A DNA stretch of 64,000 nt from Adiantum capillus-veneris (lineage: Eukaryota > Streptophyta > Polypodiopsida > Polypodiales > Pteridaceae): contig CM043950.1 in assembly GCA_014529385.2 (NCBI GenBank), positions 150,042,945 through 150,106,944 of the forward strand. Direction: 5' to 3'. Both the position numbers and the translations under genes were made by a program. Below, one piece after another: positions 57,101 to 64,000 of this stretch. Numbering within the stretch: position 1 is the stretch's first letter; every line of letters starts with the position of its first letter. The notes below the pieces were generated by a model. It was not told the DNA's origin. It did not search any database and saw nothing but the letters and a program-made list of their open reading frames with translations.

Positions 57101-57125
57101 ATGTTGGAAATGCTACACTTGCCAT
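53994..57125 (-). CDS. E5 gag-protease-RT polyprotein; RT active site altered
   Basis: Start at ATG 57125 (MASVAFPTFKGKKGED), because the frame upstream is leader; about 1,043 residues. gag: HLMKLEARSWYNALTQTTKD and LKKDRFTYGLWPLLKEKVKG. Zinc knuckle CYNCGEDGHGMYYC near 56,360. A Pro-rich linker. Protease NTYIDGGAQICVMSEAMMLR near 55,680 with GYPLILGRPWLMAMKEKQDW. RT: GKWRVCVDYKPLNAATKGDK, CYTVCDGYSGYFQIRIA (motif A intact) and WGCFAYRVMPFGLTNAPATF, then FIDYFCIYSS at 54,519-54,490, where the second Asp of the YxDD box is Tyr (codon 54509-54507, GAT to TAT). Such RTs are expected to be inactive. The last residues, after VTSSVGDDSLG, are out of frame. Confidence 0.92.
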   Translation of the reverse strand: MASVAFPTFKGKKGEDLVTDFLDDFEVACVVSNKDTDESRVRIFKHLMKLEARSWYNALTQTTKDDWEPLKTTFKRRFGGGTTSEKLWDKLRDLKQEGLLEYATYESKFVDLWERWVESLARGEAAPDFLKKDRFTYGLWPLLKEKVKGRFSATYELAVEIARLKDKKLRTKAKEIESTESGTSRRPATTTTTTPPPPPAVGVRDDQQDMLAHITDQLQNLSVHLIQQGRSQERDQDLGRARRQNREYHCYNCGEDGHGMYYCPKPRQNYNRGGRRNQLSPPRERTPPPRAPPPPTQILRPPQTPLQASIPPLPPAPPPDRPVNIIRLEEKGKAIVVDPPREKERDKGKEKVNFLEPIEAMTVKRARREKATQSHDERSMRGETSKRPSRPRRKLGITDFQLGESSKPYDLTLDVAEQGPKITWPQLLHLAPKVRQQWSKMVSTKRSKTKVAREISGCNMDDILPIVDVNIKGKRVGNTYIDGGAQICVMSEAMMLRLGLEVDRPSLCKAKMAKNAKVKCVGVVSSVKIKAFNTEVEVDVFVMPTKGEGYPLILGRPWLMAMKEKQDWGTGLLRMTGKKGETIYYGMRIGKQKQMNLETSTDETTSESSSSKEETTSTDESDSSIDVMGIIMKDPKRVSTTGDPSPKGQPNEEESKSPGLGGSRLKGMLSTELTHEEKDSFLQMLMGFPNLFIDNYERITGITVVEHHMKLKEGVKPVVQKLRRLGVIQEKALLAEVRKLLEAAFIYPVENSEWVSPVVVTPKKNGKWRVCVDYKPLNAATKGDKFPLPFLDEILNEVAGFECYTVCDGYSGYFQIRIALEDQLKTTFITPWGCFAYRVMPFGLTNAPATFQRYVTYVFQPFFGTSIRVFIDYFCIYSSRISHLEKVTEGLARLQSLGGQLNVDKCHIEESKVILLGHEISAKCINADPSKVSALIALPSPTTTRQLVSFLQKVRYLSRFIHLLSQLVLPLQQLTQRSTFTWDKESEHQYNKVKEVLATLPTISPPKWDEKFYVTSSVGDDSLGDCATPKGYDDIFHEANLLL

Positions 57126-57970
57126 GATTACTGAGAGAGAGCTAGAAAGACACACTGCTTAACTTGCAAAAGTTTTTTTCTTCTGTACAAGGAGGCGTGT
57201 ATACCCTCTTATACTAGGACATAGATTAAAACTTCAAACGGTACATTGCCTTGTACCAAAGGTAGGACAAATGGTTGATCTGATGCCAGAACCTCAAAAA
57301 ATCGCTCCCCACCCAGCATGGTGTCAATGACGTGCTGGTAGTGAGCCTTCAAATCCAGTATTACCTTGATTGAGCGTACACGTGTTGGTATGTGTGATCT
57401 TTCTTGAGCTAGGTTGTACTGATTCATGTGAAGCTTAGAGGTGCTTAGTCACTGTCCAAGCTTGTGGGAGAGGGTGGTGTTCTTTCCTGAAACAAACTCA
57501 GTAGATCCCTAGTTTCTCTAGTGAGAGTGTGAGCCAATGATTTCGTTATCTGTGCTGCAGCATGAGGTGCGACTTGAAAACTGACTGTGATAATTACCTC
57601 GGTGACTTGAGTTACCCGATTCTCAAAGTAGAATAGTCTTAATTCTCTATTGTGTAGAGCTCCTTCCATTTTGTTGTTCTGGGTTGGTTGTAGGTTGCGG
57701 ACATGGTTTCGACCTTCTCCTTCTTCTTCTTGGCACTTGGCCTATGTATATCCACTGGGTTTGGCGTGTTGGTTGCCTCTCCCACTGCAAATCGATTACC
57801 GTTACGCCTGGCACTCGAGCTTTGATGGAGATGCGGAGTTCGTCTAGTTGTGCTTGGAGCTCTTCTTCTTATGTCGTCCAATTAGCAAATCCTGCTAGCC
57901 ATTCATCCATTCACAATAGTTTAAGGGTTTCAGTCTTGTAAACTGAAGGGTTTCATGAAAAGATCCTCAG
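57126..57970 (-). other. E5 leader with small open frames
   Basis: 845 bases between PBS and gag. Minus-strand frames at 57427-57209, 57669-57445 and 57881-57639 carry no recognised domain and overlap in different frames. I treat them as non-coding. Confidence 0.5.
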
Positions 57971-57983
57971 TGGGGGCACCAAA
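57971..57983 (-). other. E5 primer binding site
   Basis: The minus strand reads TTTGGTGCCCCCA followed by CTGAGGATC, immediately inside the 5' LTR end CCCCTCA. Same type as the E1/E2 site with one change. Confidence 0.7.
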
Positions 57984-58193
57984 TGAGGGGAGCAAAGCAA
58001 ACCCCGAACCTCGATGGCCTCTAAAACACTGGGGACCGAATGGCGCGCCTTGAGCCTGTCATGGTAAAGCAAACAGGGGGCACCACCTAGCTTCAGCGGC
58101 TAGGATGCAAACAACACACCACCATAACAAAGTTTTCATCCAAGAGAGAGGGATGCTTGGGAGTAATGATGAAGAGGAAAGGGAATGAGATCA

Positions 58194-58242
<49 letters not shown>

Positions 58243-59553
58243 GGGAGGGGGTATAGCGGCTTAGTACTTAAGCACCACAAAAGGATGGCGAATCCGCACA
58301 CCCTTCACACATACACAAGCTCACTCCAAAACACAAGACTAGGTGGCGATTCCGCACACCTCACATGGGTAAAACATTGCAAGAAAACATACTCACAAAA
58401 CCTCAAGCTTTATTTAGAGAATAAGGCGATGAAATGGGGAGCATAGGGTAGGGGAATGAGAAGGGAGAGAGTGGTAGAGCACATGGCGGATAGGTGGGAG
58501 TTGATGGCGAAGACTCGCACGAGGATTATGGCCATCATCCTTCATTTAGTTGCCCTTCATCTTCCATAGTCAAGGGTGTAGAGGTCATGCTCAAGACAAG
58601 CATGGTGATTGCGGTGATGGTGATGGTGTGTGTGTGTGTGTGCACTAGGCACACACAGTGCATAGTGTGTTCTTTGGTGACGTTGTGTGTTTTTGTGTGA
58701 TGGTGACCCCTCTTTATATAGGGGAGGAGGGAAGGAGAAATTCTAGAATTTAGAAATGAAGAAATCATTATCTACATAGGCCATGTGACTATGGGCCCCA
58801 CTTGTCTGGCTGTGTGTATATGTGCCAGAACAGCAATCTCATGAGAGAGAGACTAAGAGAGAGAGATGGGTTGATGAAAAAAAAGTGAGAGGTAACATGG
58901 AGAATAAAGTAATTACAAGAGGGGAGAGAGGGAGTGTGCTCAGAGGTGAATCTGTGTGCAGATGTGTGTGAACACAAGAAAAATCAGGTAACCACCGGGT
59001 GGGGATGGGCCTGTGGGTACCTTTTTCAGTGAAACTGAGTGTGTGTGAGTGTGGGGGAGGTTATTTAGCTACAAGACAAGAGACATGGCACCCTTTAGAG
59101 AGAGAGGGGGGTATTTGGGTCATGGGATATGATAGGAGAGAGAAAGAGGGGGTGGGGTATACTATTTTGGAAGATAGGGTAAATTGCATGTGAGTTAGGG
59201 TGCATTATTGGTGAGTTATAATGCATTATTGGTGAGAGGTGGGGTAGCTTGAGGGGAGAGAGAAAGAAGAAAGGACAAAGGGAAGAGAGAGGGGGTTGAC
59301 CTTTTGAGTGGAGGAGAGGAAAAGGGACACCCGACGGGGCAACAGTGAAGAAAAAGGAGGCAAGGTGGGGATGGGCTACCCCGCAGGCATGAGGTGGCCT
59401 TTTTTACCTTTCTTATATATTTACATAATCGTACTTTATTTTTTCTTACTTTTTCCAATGCCTTTTATCACTCCCTCCATAAGAGGGGGTTTTCATGGGG
59501 TGGGGACGAGAGAAGAGGGGTATGGGAGGTTGGCTTGTGAAAAGCCCCCATCA
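57984..59553 (-). repeat. E5 5' LTR (1,570 bp)
   Basis: TG...CA ends on the minus strand. It includes a (GA)n tract at 58,196-58,239 and a (GT)n tract at 58,626-58,642. The part from 58,644 rightwards is shared with the truncated 3' LTR. Confidence 0.88.
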
Positions 59554-60575
59554 ACAGTAGAAGAGATACACAGTTGGAACTTGTTCATAGTGATTTATGT
59601 GGACCTATGCCTAACCTATCTCTAGGGGGAGCTTCTTACTTTATGACATTTATAGATGATTACTCTAGGAAAGTATGGGTTTACTTTCTCAAGCACAAGG
59701 ATGAAGCGTTTCGTTTTTTCAAAACGTTTGTGACACTTGTAGAAAATCAGAGTGGAAAGAAGCTTAAATGCTTACGCACTGACAATGGCTGAGAGTATGT
59801 TTCAAAGGCCTTTCAGGACTTTTGTGAGTCAAAAGGTATAAAACGTGAACTTACTGCTCCTTACAATCCTCCTCAAATTGGTGTTGCTGAGAGGATGAAT
59901 AGGACCATACAAGAGAAGGTCAGAAGTATGTTGTCTAATGCACAGCTGCCAAATGGGTTTTGGGCTGAAGCTGTATCAACAACTGTTCATCTTGTAAATA
60001 GATCTCCTAGAAAGGTTTTGCAGAAGGATTCAGTGCCAGAGATGGTATGGTCAGGCAAAATGCCCTCATACAAGCATCTCAGAGTCTTTGGCTATGAGGC
60101 ATATACTCACGTTCCAAAGGAATTTAGGAACAAACTTGAGCCAAAGAGTAGAAAGTGCATCTTTCTAGGCTATGGTAATTCTGGTGAGATGGGGTACAGA
60201 CTTTGGGATCCCGAATCCAAAAAGGTTGTCCGCAGAAATGATGTTCACTTTAATGAATCCAAATATCATTCTAAATCAGAGAGGGTTGAGGAGATTAGAA
60301 GAGTTGTCTTCCAAGAAGATGGACCTGCACGTGCAAGACAAAATGTTAGGGCTCAACAGGAGCAAGGACAGGATAGAGTGGAACCACAGGTTGTGGCTGA
60401 GCCTGAGCCACCTATTGTGCGTAGATCTGGACGTGTCACGCGACCTCCTGATAGGTTTGTTCCATCTATGAACTATGTCATGTTGGCTGATTGCAATGAG
60501 CCTTCATGTTACAAGGAAGCAGTGCAAATGAAGGACTCCAGGAATTGGCAATTGGCCATGCAGTCAGAGATGACA
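59554..60575 (+). pseudogene. Copia-1 integrase and start of RT
   Basis: It begins abruptly at RRDTQLELVHSDLCGPMPNL (integrase core with the first Asp), then FMTFIDDYSRKVWVYFLKHK, CLRTDNG with TGA in place of the next codon (59,789), IGVAERMNRTIQEKVRSM (the Glu), LRVFGYEAYTHVPKEFRNKL and KCIFLGYGNSGEMGYRLWDP. A Glu/Gln/Pro-rich spacer leads to SRNWQLAMQSEMTALI, the start of copia RT, where it is cut. Confidence 0.88.
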
Positions 60576-60589
60576 GCTCTGATACCAAT
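60576..60589 (-). other. Copia primer binding site, minus strand
   Basis: GCTCTGATACCA on the plus strand is the complement of TGGTATCAGAGC, two bases inside the LTR that starts at 60590. Confidence 0.85.
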
Positions 60590-60778
60590 TGAAGGGGATC
60601 GGGGAGCACCACAGATGGAGAGTGAGAGAGAGAGAAGGAGACACACATGATGTGGGTGGGGAGACTGTGAAGTGGAAGCTCCCCCTATACATTATACTCA
60701 CTATAAGTATAGGGTAACAGTGGGCGGGCGTCCATGATCTGGGCGACCGGTCAAGGCACATAGGCCTTAACCCCAACA
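60590..60778 (-). repeat. Minus-strand copia LTR (189 bp) with PBS only
   Basis: The minus strand reads TGTTGGGGTTAAGG...CCCCTTCA, then AT and the PBS. Beyond the PBS there is no copia leader; the sequence is Copia-1 RT. On the other side Copia-2 gag starts at once. It is a truncated copy consisting of LTR plus PBS. Confidence 0.78.
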
Positions 60779-60782
60779 CAAT

Positions 60783-61351
60783 TTGCCCTCATCTTGGGAT
60801 ACGTTCTATACTGCGATTAGAAACTTAGCACCTGGTACCGGTCTAATGTACAATGACATCCTTGGGAGTCTGTTTATCGAGGAGATTCACAGGAAATCTC
60901 TCGAAGGCAACAAGGATGGTGATGCGTATGTTGCTAGTGATAGACAAAAGGGTCGCACTCAAAGTCGTGCCAAAAGCAAGGAACATGGGGGCTCATGCAG
61001 TAAGTCTCGGGGTTCTATGCGTAATGTCAAGTGCTATCACTGCCATAACAAAGGGCATGTGAAGAAGGATTGCAGGAAATGGCAGCAAAGCAAGAAGGAT
61101 AAACAATCCGGTGAAACTTCTAAGTCTGATGATTCAAACAAGGGCAAAGCAAAGTTAGAGGAGATCAATGTGCTAGAGTCTTCAAATGCTCCTATTGTAG
61201 AGACTCTTCCATCAGTTGTTATGCCACTTACCTTTGACCTATTGTTCTTCACAGCAGATCTACCTGTCGAGGCTCTTGTTTACAGAAGATGCGCAGTATG
61301 CACAGAATTGGATAGTAGATTCTCGTGCGAGTTTCCATGTGACACCACATA
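60783..61351 (+). pseudogene. Copia-2 gag C-terminal part with zinc knuckle
   Basis: LPSSWDTFYTAIRNLAPGTG and YNDILGSLFIEEIHRKSLEG are copia gag. CYHCHNKGHVKKDC (about 61,030-61,073) is a CCHC knuckle. A Lys/Ser-rich stretch and MPLTFDLLFFTADLPVEALV follow before the stop. The protease starts in another frame at about 61,309. Confidence 0.85.
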
Positions 61352-62394
61352 GAGAGTAGTTCTCTACTTATTCTCACTCTTGTGGCAAAGTGAGACTTGG
61401 TGATGCTTATGAACTAGATATTGAGGGTGTCAGAAATGTCAAATTGCATCTAAAGAATGGCACGCACTTTACTTTATGTAATGTAAGACATGTGCCCAAG
61501 TAGACTAAAAGCTTGATTTATATTGGTCAACTTGATGATTTGGGCTACAAAAACACATTGGCAATGGTTCCTAGATAGTACGCAAATGTATTCTTGTTGT
61601 ACTCAGAGATCAGAAGCATGGTACCTTGTATTCCATGCATGTGTCACATGTTGGTCATGATTACATATCTATAGCCGAGCTTCCGTTTACTGAGTTGTGG
61701 CATTGTCGGCTAGGTCATATTAGCCAAAAAAGAATGAGAACTCTGACTCGTTTTGGCTACTTATCTGTCTTGTCTTATGTTGACTTTCCTGTTTGTGAGC
61801 ACTGTATCTATGGCAAACAGACTAGGTCCATGCACTTACCATTGGGTCAAAAGCGCGTTGAACCTCTAGATTTAGTACAAAGTGATGTTTGTGGTCCTAT
61901 GTCAACCAAGTCTCTAGGGGGGGCAGCTATTTTGTAGTATTCATAGGTGACTCTACTCAAAATGTGTGGGCATATCCTTTGAAACATAAGGATCAAGTTC
62001 TTCCTATGTTCCAAAAATTCTTAGCACTTGCTGAGAACAGGCAAGAAACTCAAGAGGTTGCGGACTGACAATGGTGGAGATTATGTCTCCAAATATTTTG
62101 ACAATTTTTGTGCTAAAAGGGGAATTAAAGGCCAGTTTACTGCACCATACACACCAGCTGAGAATGGAGTTGCTGAGTGCATGAATAGTACAATTCAGGA
62201 AAGAGTCACAGCCATGCTTTCTAGAGAAAATCTCACACAAGGATTTTGGGCAGAAGCCGTCTTGACTTCAGTGCACATTATAAATCATTCGCCTAGTACA
62301 CCACTGAATTATGAGATTCCAGAAGAGTTATGGTCTAAACATAAGCCCCACTCTGACCATCTACGTGTTTTTGGTTGTGAAGCTTATGCTCACG
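61309..62394 (+). pseudogene. Copia-2 protease, GAG-pre-integrase and integrase core
   Basis: Protease: WIVDSRASFHVTPH, with Arg replacing Gly of the DSG active site, then VRLGDAYELDIEGVRNVKLH. Pre-integrase zinc motif: LWHCRLGHISQKRM...CEHCIYGKQ (61,690-61,825). Integrase: LDLVQSDVCGPMSTKSLGG (first Asp), a stop near 61,935, LKRLRTDNGGDYVSKYFDNF (second Asp), ENGVAECMNSTIQERVTAML (Glu) and LRVFGCEAYAH, where the MITE is inserted. Confidence 0.87.
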
Positions 62395-63108
62395 CCGGGG
62401 GATTCACCATGGAAAACTTATCGCACCACGTAAGTGCAGGAGAGGGGGGGTTTTTACAAGTTACATAAGCGTATAAGTTAGGGGCAGGTTCCCCCAATAA
62501 TTTATCTCCCAAGCTTAAAAATAAAGAAGGGAGTATCATATTTAGGGGGGAGGGGGGGGGGGGGGGTGGGGGGCGGGGGGAGGGTAGAAGTGAGAAAAGG
62601 AAAAAATAAGAGGAATTTTTTGTGTTTCAAAATCATGGCTTCCCAAAAGACTCTCCCCTCTTGTGATTCAATAGCTACAAAGATACATGCAAGAACTAAC
62701 ATTGCTTTTTATCAATTTCTTGTTTTGTGATTATAGTTCATTTGTTGAGGGATGAACGCTATAAAGAGTTTGTATACATGCAAATTTACACGGAGAACCT
62801 AGCACAACTTTATAACCATGTTTTTTGAGTGATTTAGATGGGTCAAAATTGGATCAACAGAAGTGGCTTCTTAGTACGTTTCTAGTCACTATGCTACATG
62901 CTCTTTGAATAGCTTTACTCAGTTAGATCATGTGAGACCTAAATTTTATATTATGTAAGATAGGGGTATGATAGTTTTCTGCATTGATTGTCGTATAAGC
63001 ATAGAAAGGGGGGTCATATTCCCTAATAAGAGTCGTATTTAGGGGTTTTATGAAAGTTGTCCGCTCACAGGTGGCGTCCCGTTTTGTATATAGAGTGAAT
63101 CCCCCGGG
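62395..63108. mobile_element. Mutator-like MITE (about 714 bp) with 9-bp target duplication
   Basis: The inverted ends CCGGGGGATTCAC (62395) and GTGAATCCCCCGG (to 63107) are exact complements. The flanks ATGCTCACG (62386-62394 and 63109-63117) are a 9-bp direct duplication, as for Mutator-like elements; removing the insert restores the copia frame EAYAHVPKQL. No protein is encoded. A G-rich run of over 40 bases lies at 62,540-62,583. Confidence 0.88.
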
Positions 63109-63412
63109 ATGCTCACGTGCCTAAACAACTTCGACAGAAGTTAGAGCCAAATTCACACAAATGTATTTTCATTGGATATGGTGCAGATAGAGAGATGGGA
63201 TATCGTCTCTGGCAACTGGAATCTCGTCGAGTCATCTGTAGTTCAGATATGATCGTCAATGAGTCAAAGATGCATAAACAACCTATCAAGGAAATAGAGA
63301 TTCAGAGAGTCGCTTTTGAGGATGTTGCCTCAGAGACAGTGAAATCAACTCAGTGGGCTAGTGATGTACCTTCCACTAGCAATGCTCCAGAGGGAGTGGA
63401 TAGCAATGGTTA
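63109..63412 (+). pseudogene. Copia-2 integrase C-terminal part
   Basis: VPKQLRQKLEPNSHKCIFIG, YGADREMGYRLWQLESRRVI and IVNESKMHKQPIKEIEIQRV continue the integrase after the MITE, parallel to Copia-1 (LEPKSRKCIFLGYG). A TAA at 63,410 ends the frame. Confidence 0.85.
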
Positions 63413-64000
63413 AGGAGTGAGATAATCTACTAGAGTCTCTTGTCCACCTACACGTTTCAAGCCAAGTCTTGATTACATAATGTTGATTGATTGCAATGAG
63501 CCAAGCTGCTACCAAGAATCCATGCAGACGAATGATGTTGTGAAATGGGAGTAGGCTATGGAATCTGAGTATAACTTGATTCTAGCTAATGACACTTCGG
63601 ACTTGGTAGAACTGCCAAATGATGCAAAAGCTTTACCTTGCAAATGGGTTTACAAGAAGAAATTTACCTCGGGTGATCCAATCCAAAGTACAAGGCTAGA
63701 CTTGTAGCGAAAGGGTTCAAACAGAAAAAGGGAGTCGATTTTGATGAAATCTTCTCGCCTGTGGTCAAGATGACAATGCTTAGAACCGTACTTGGTCTTG
63801 TAGCAATTGAGTACATGGAACTTGTCCAGATGGGTGTGAAGACAACATTTTGTCACGGGGATCTCGATGAGGATGTTTACATGCAGCAGCCTGAAGGGTT
63901 TGTTCAAGAGAACGCATTTCGTGAGGAGCTAGTATGTAAGATCAAAAAGGCACTTTACGGCTTAAAGCAGGGTTCAAGGCAATGGTATCATAAATTTGAT
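63413..64000 (+). pseudogene. Copia-2 reverse transcriptase, N-terminal part
   Basis: In shifting frames: PSLDYIMLIDCNEPSCYQES, AMESEYNLILANDTSDLVEL, ALPCKWVYKKKF, ARLVAKGFKQKKGVDFDEIF, TTFCHGDLDEDVYMQQPEGF and ALYGLKQGSRQWYHKF. The usual Asp before VKTTFLHGDL is Gly (QMGVKTTF). A stop (TAG, 63,551) interrupts KWE*AMESE. The window ends inside this domain. Confidence 0.85.

Larger units (their letters stand above)
50930..59553 (-). mobile_element. Ty3/gypsy (Tat-like) element E5
   Basis: Minus-strand element. The full 5' LTR is 57984-59553 (TGATGGGGGC...CCCCTCA read on the minus strand). The PBS is beside it, then leader, a long gag-pol frame, RNase H, second RNase H, integrase, the purine tract AAAAGGGGAGGG, and a 3' LTR cut to its first 911 bases (50930-51840). 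The shared LTR parts differ by roughly 1.5% by eye, so this is the youngest-looking gypsy copy here. No target duplication is visible because the left end is truncated. Confidence 0.9.
49210..60589 (+). mobile_element. Ty1/copia element Copia-1, centre replaced by gypsy element E5
   Basis: A 189-bp 5' LTR (49210-49398), a tRNA-iMet-type PBS, a 1.2-kb leader and gag up to 50,929 lie left of E5. The same family's integrase and start of RT lie right of E5 (59,554 to about 60,575). About 1.5 kb of gag end, protease and integrase N-terminus is missing between them. The 3' end was lost at the junction with the minus-strand copia LTR at 60,590. Confidence 0.8.
60779..64000 (+). mobile_element. Ty1/copia element Copia-2, 5'-truncated, runs off the window
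   Basis: Order: gag end, protease, GAG-pre-integrase, integrase (with a MITE inside), RT. There is no 5' LTR of its own, since it starts inside gag beside the minus-strand LTR. Stops and frame shifts occur in every part. RT continues past 64,000. Confidence 0.88.

Noticed and set aside
57209-57881. Three small minus-strand genes upstream of E5 gag
   Set aside because: They overlap in different frames within the leader between PBS and gag and show no domain.

Overview
The window reads as a repeat-dense stretch of a large plant nuclear genome. Evidence: Ty3/gypsy elements with a second RNase H domain between RNase H and integrase (a Tat-lineage trait), Ty1/copia elements primed by initiator tRNA-Met, a CACTA (En/Spm) transposon with TNP2, DUF4218 and DUF4216 blocks, GT-AG introns, and long (GA)n and (GT)n microsatellites. 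I see no conserved single-copy host gene. A non-angiosperm land plant (fern, lycophyte, gymnosperm) is possible, but the sequence alone does not settle it.

Layout. 1-8,020: a three-gene locus that I think is one multi-gene DNA transposon. It holds a minus-strand gene coding a histone H3-like protein continuous with a C48 (Ulp1-like) cysteine peptidase (223-2324), a divergently transcribed gene of unknown function (3710-5203), and a minus-strand DDE-type transposase-like gene (5210-8020) that converges on it with 6 bp between stop codons. The 1.4 kb between the two divergent starts holds a 366-bp duplicated block carrying six copies of a GTACGCGAAAT / TCGCGCAC motif pair. 8.0-17.1 kb: degenerate tandem repeats with an AT-rich palindrome, a gag-only Ty3-type remnant (9722-13011), and non-coding sequence with two minus-strand PBS-like sites. 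17,088-24,886: gypsy element E1 (plus), both LTRs and a 4-bp target duplication; its gag-protease-RT part is strikingly cytosine-poor. 24.9-31.2 kb: gypsy remnant E3, which lacks RT and RNase H. 31,201-47,406: gypsy element E2 (minus, same family as E1), split in its integrase by a complete CACTA transposon (32,925-40,535). 47.4-49.2 kb: a decayed spliced gene and microsatellites. 49,210-60,589: copia element Copia-1, whose centre is replaced by gypsy element E5 (50,930-59,553, minus). 60,590-60,778: a minus-strand copia LTR with its PBS only. 60,779-64,000: Copia-2, interrupted by a 0.7-kb Mutator-like MITE and running off the window.

How they work together. Nothing here forms a host pathway; the genes are parts of nested mobile elements. 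The most striking item is the H3-C48 fusion next to a transposase: a histone-tail mimic joined to a protease of the desumoylase fold. Second is an untranslated leader shared between a copia element and the gypsy elements E1 and E2. Nearly every coding region has one-base frame breaks, so either all elements are decaying or the assembly contains indel errors.
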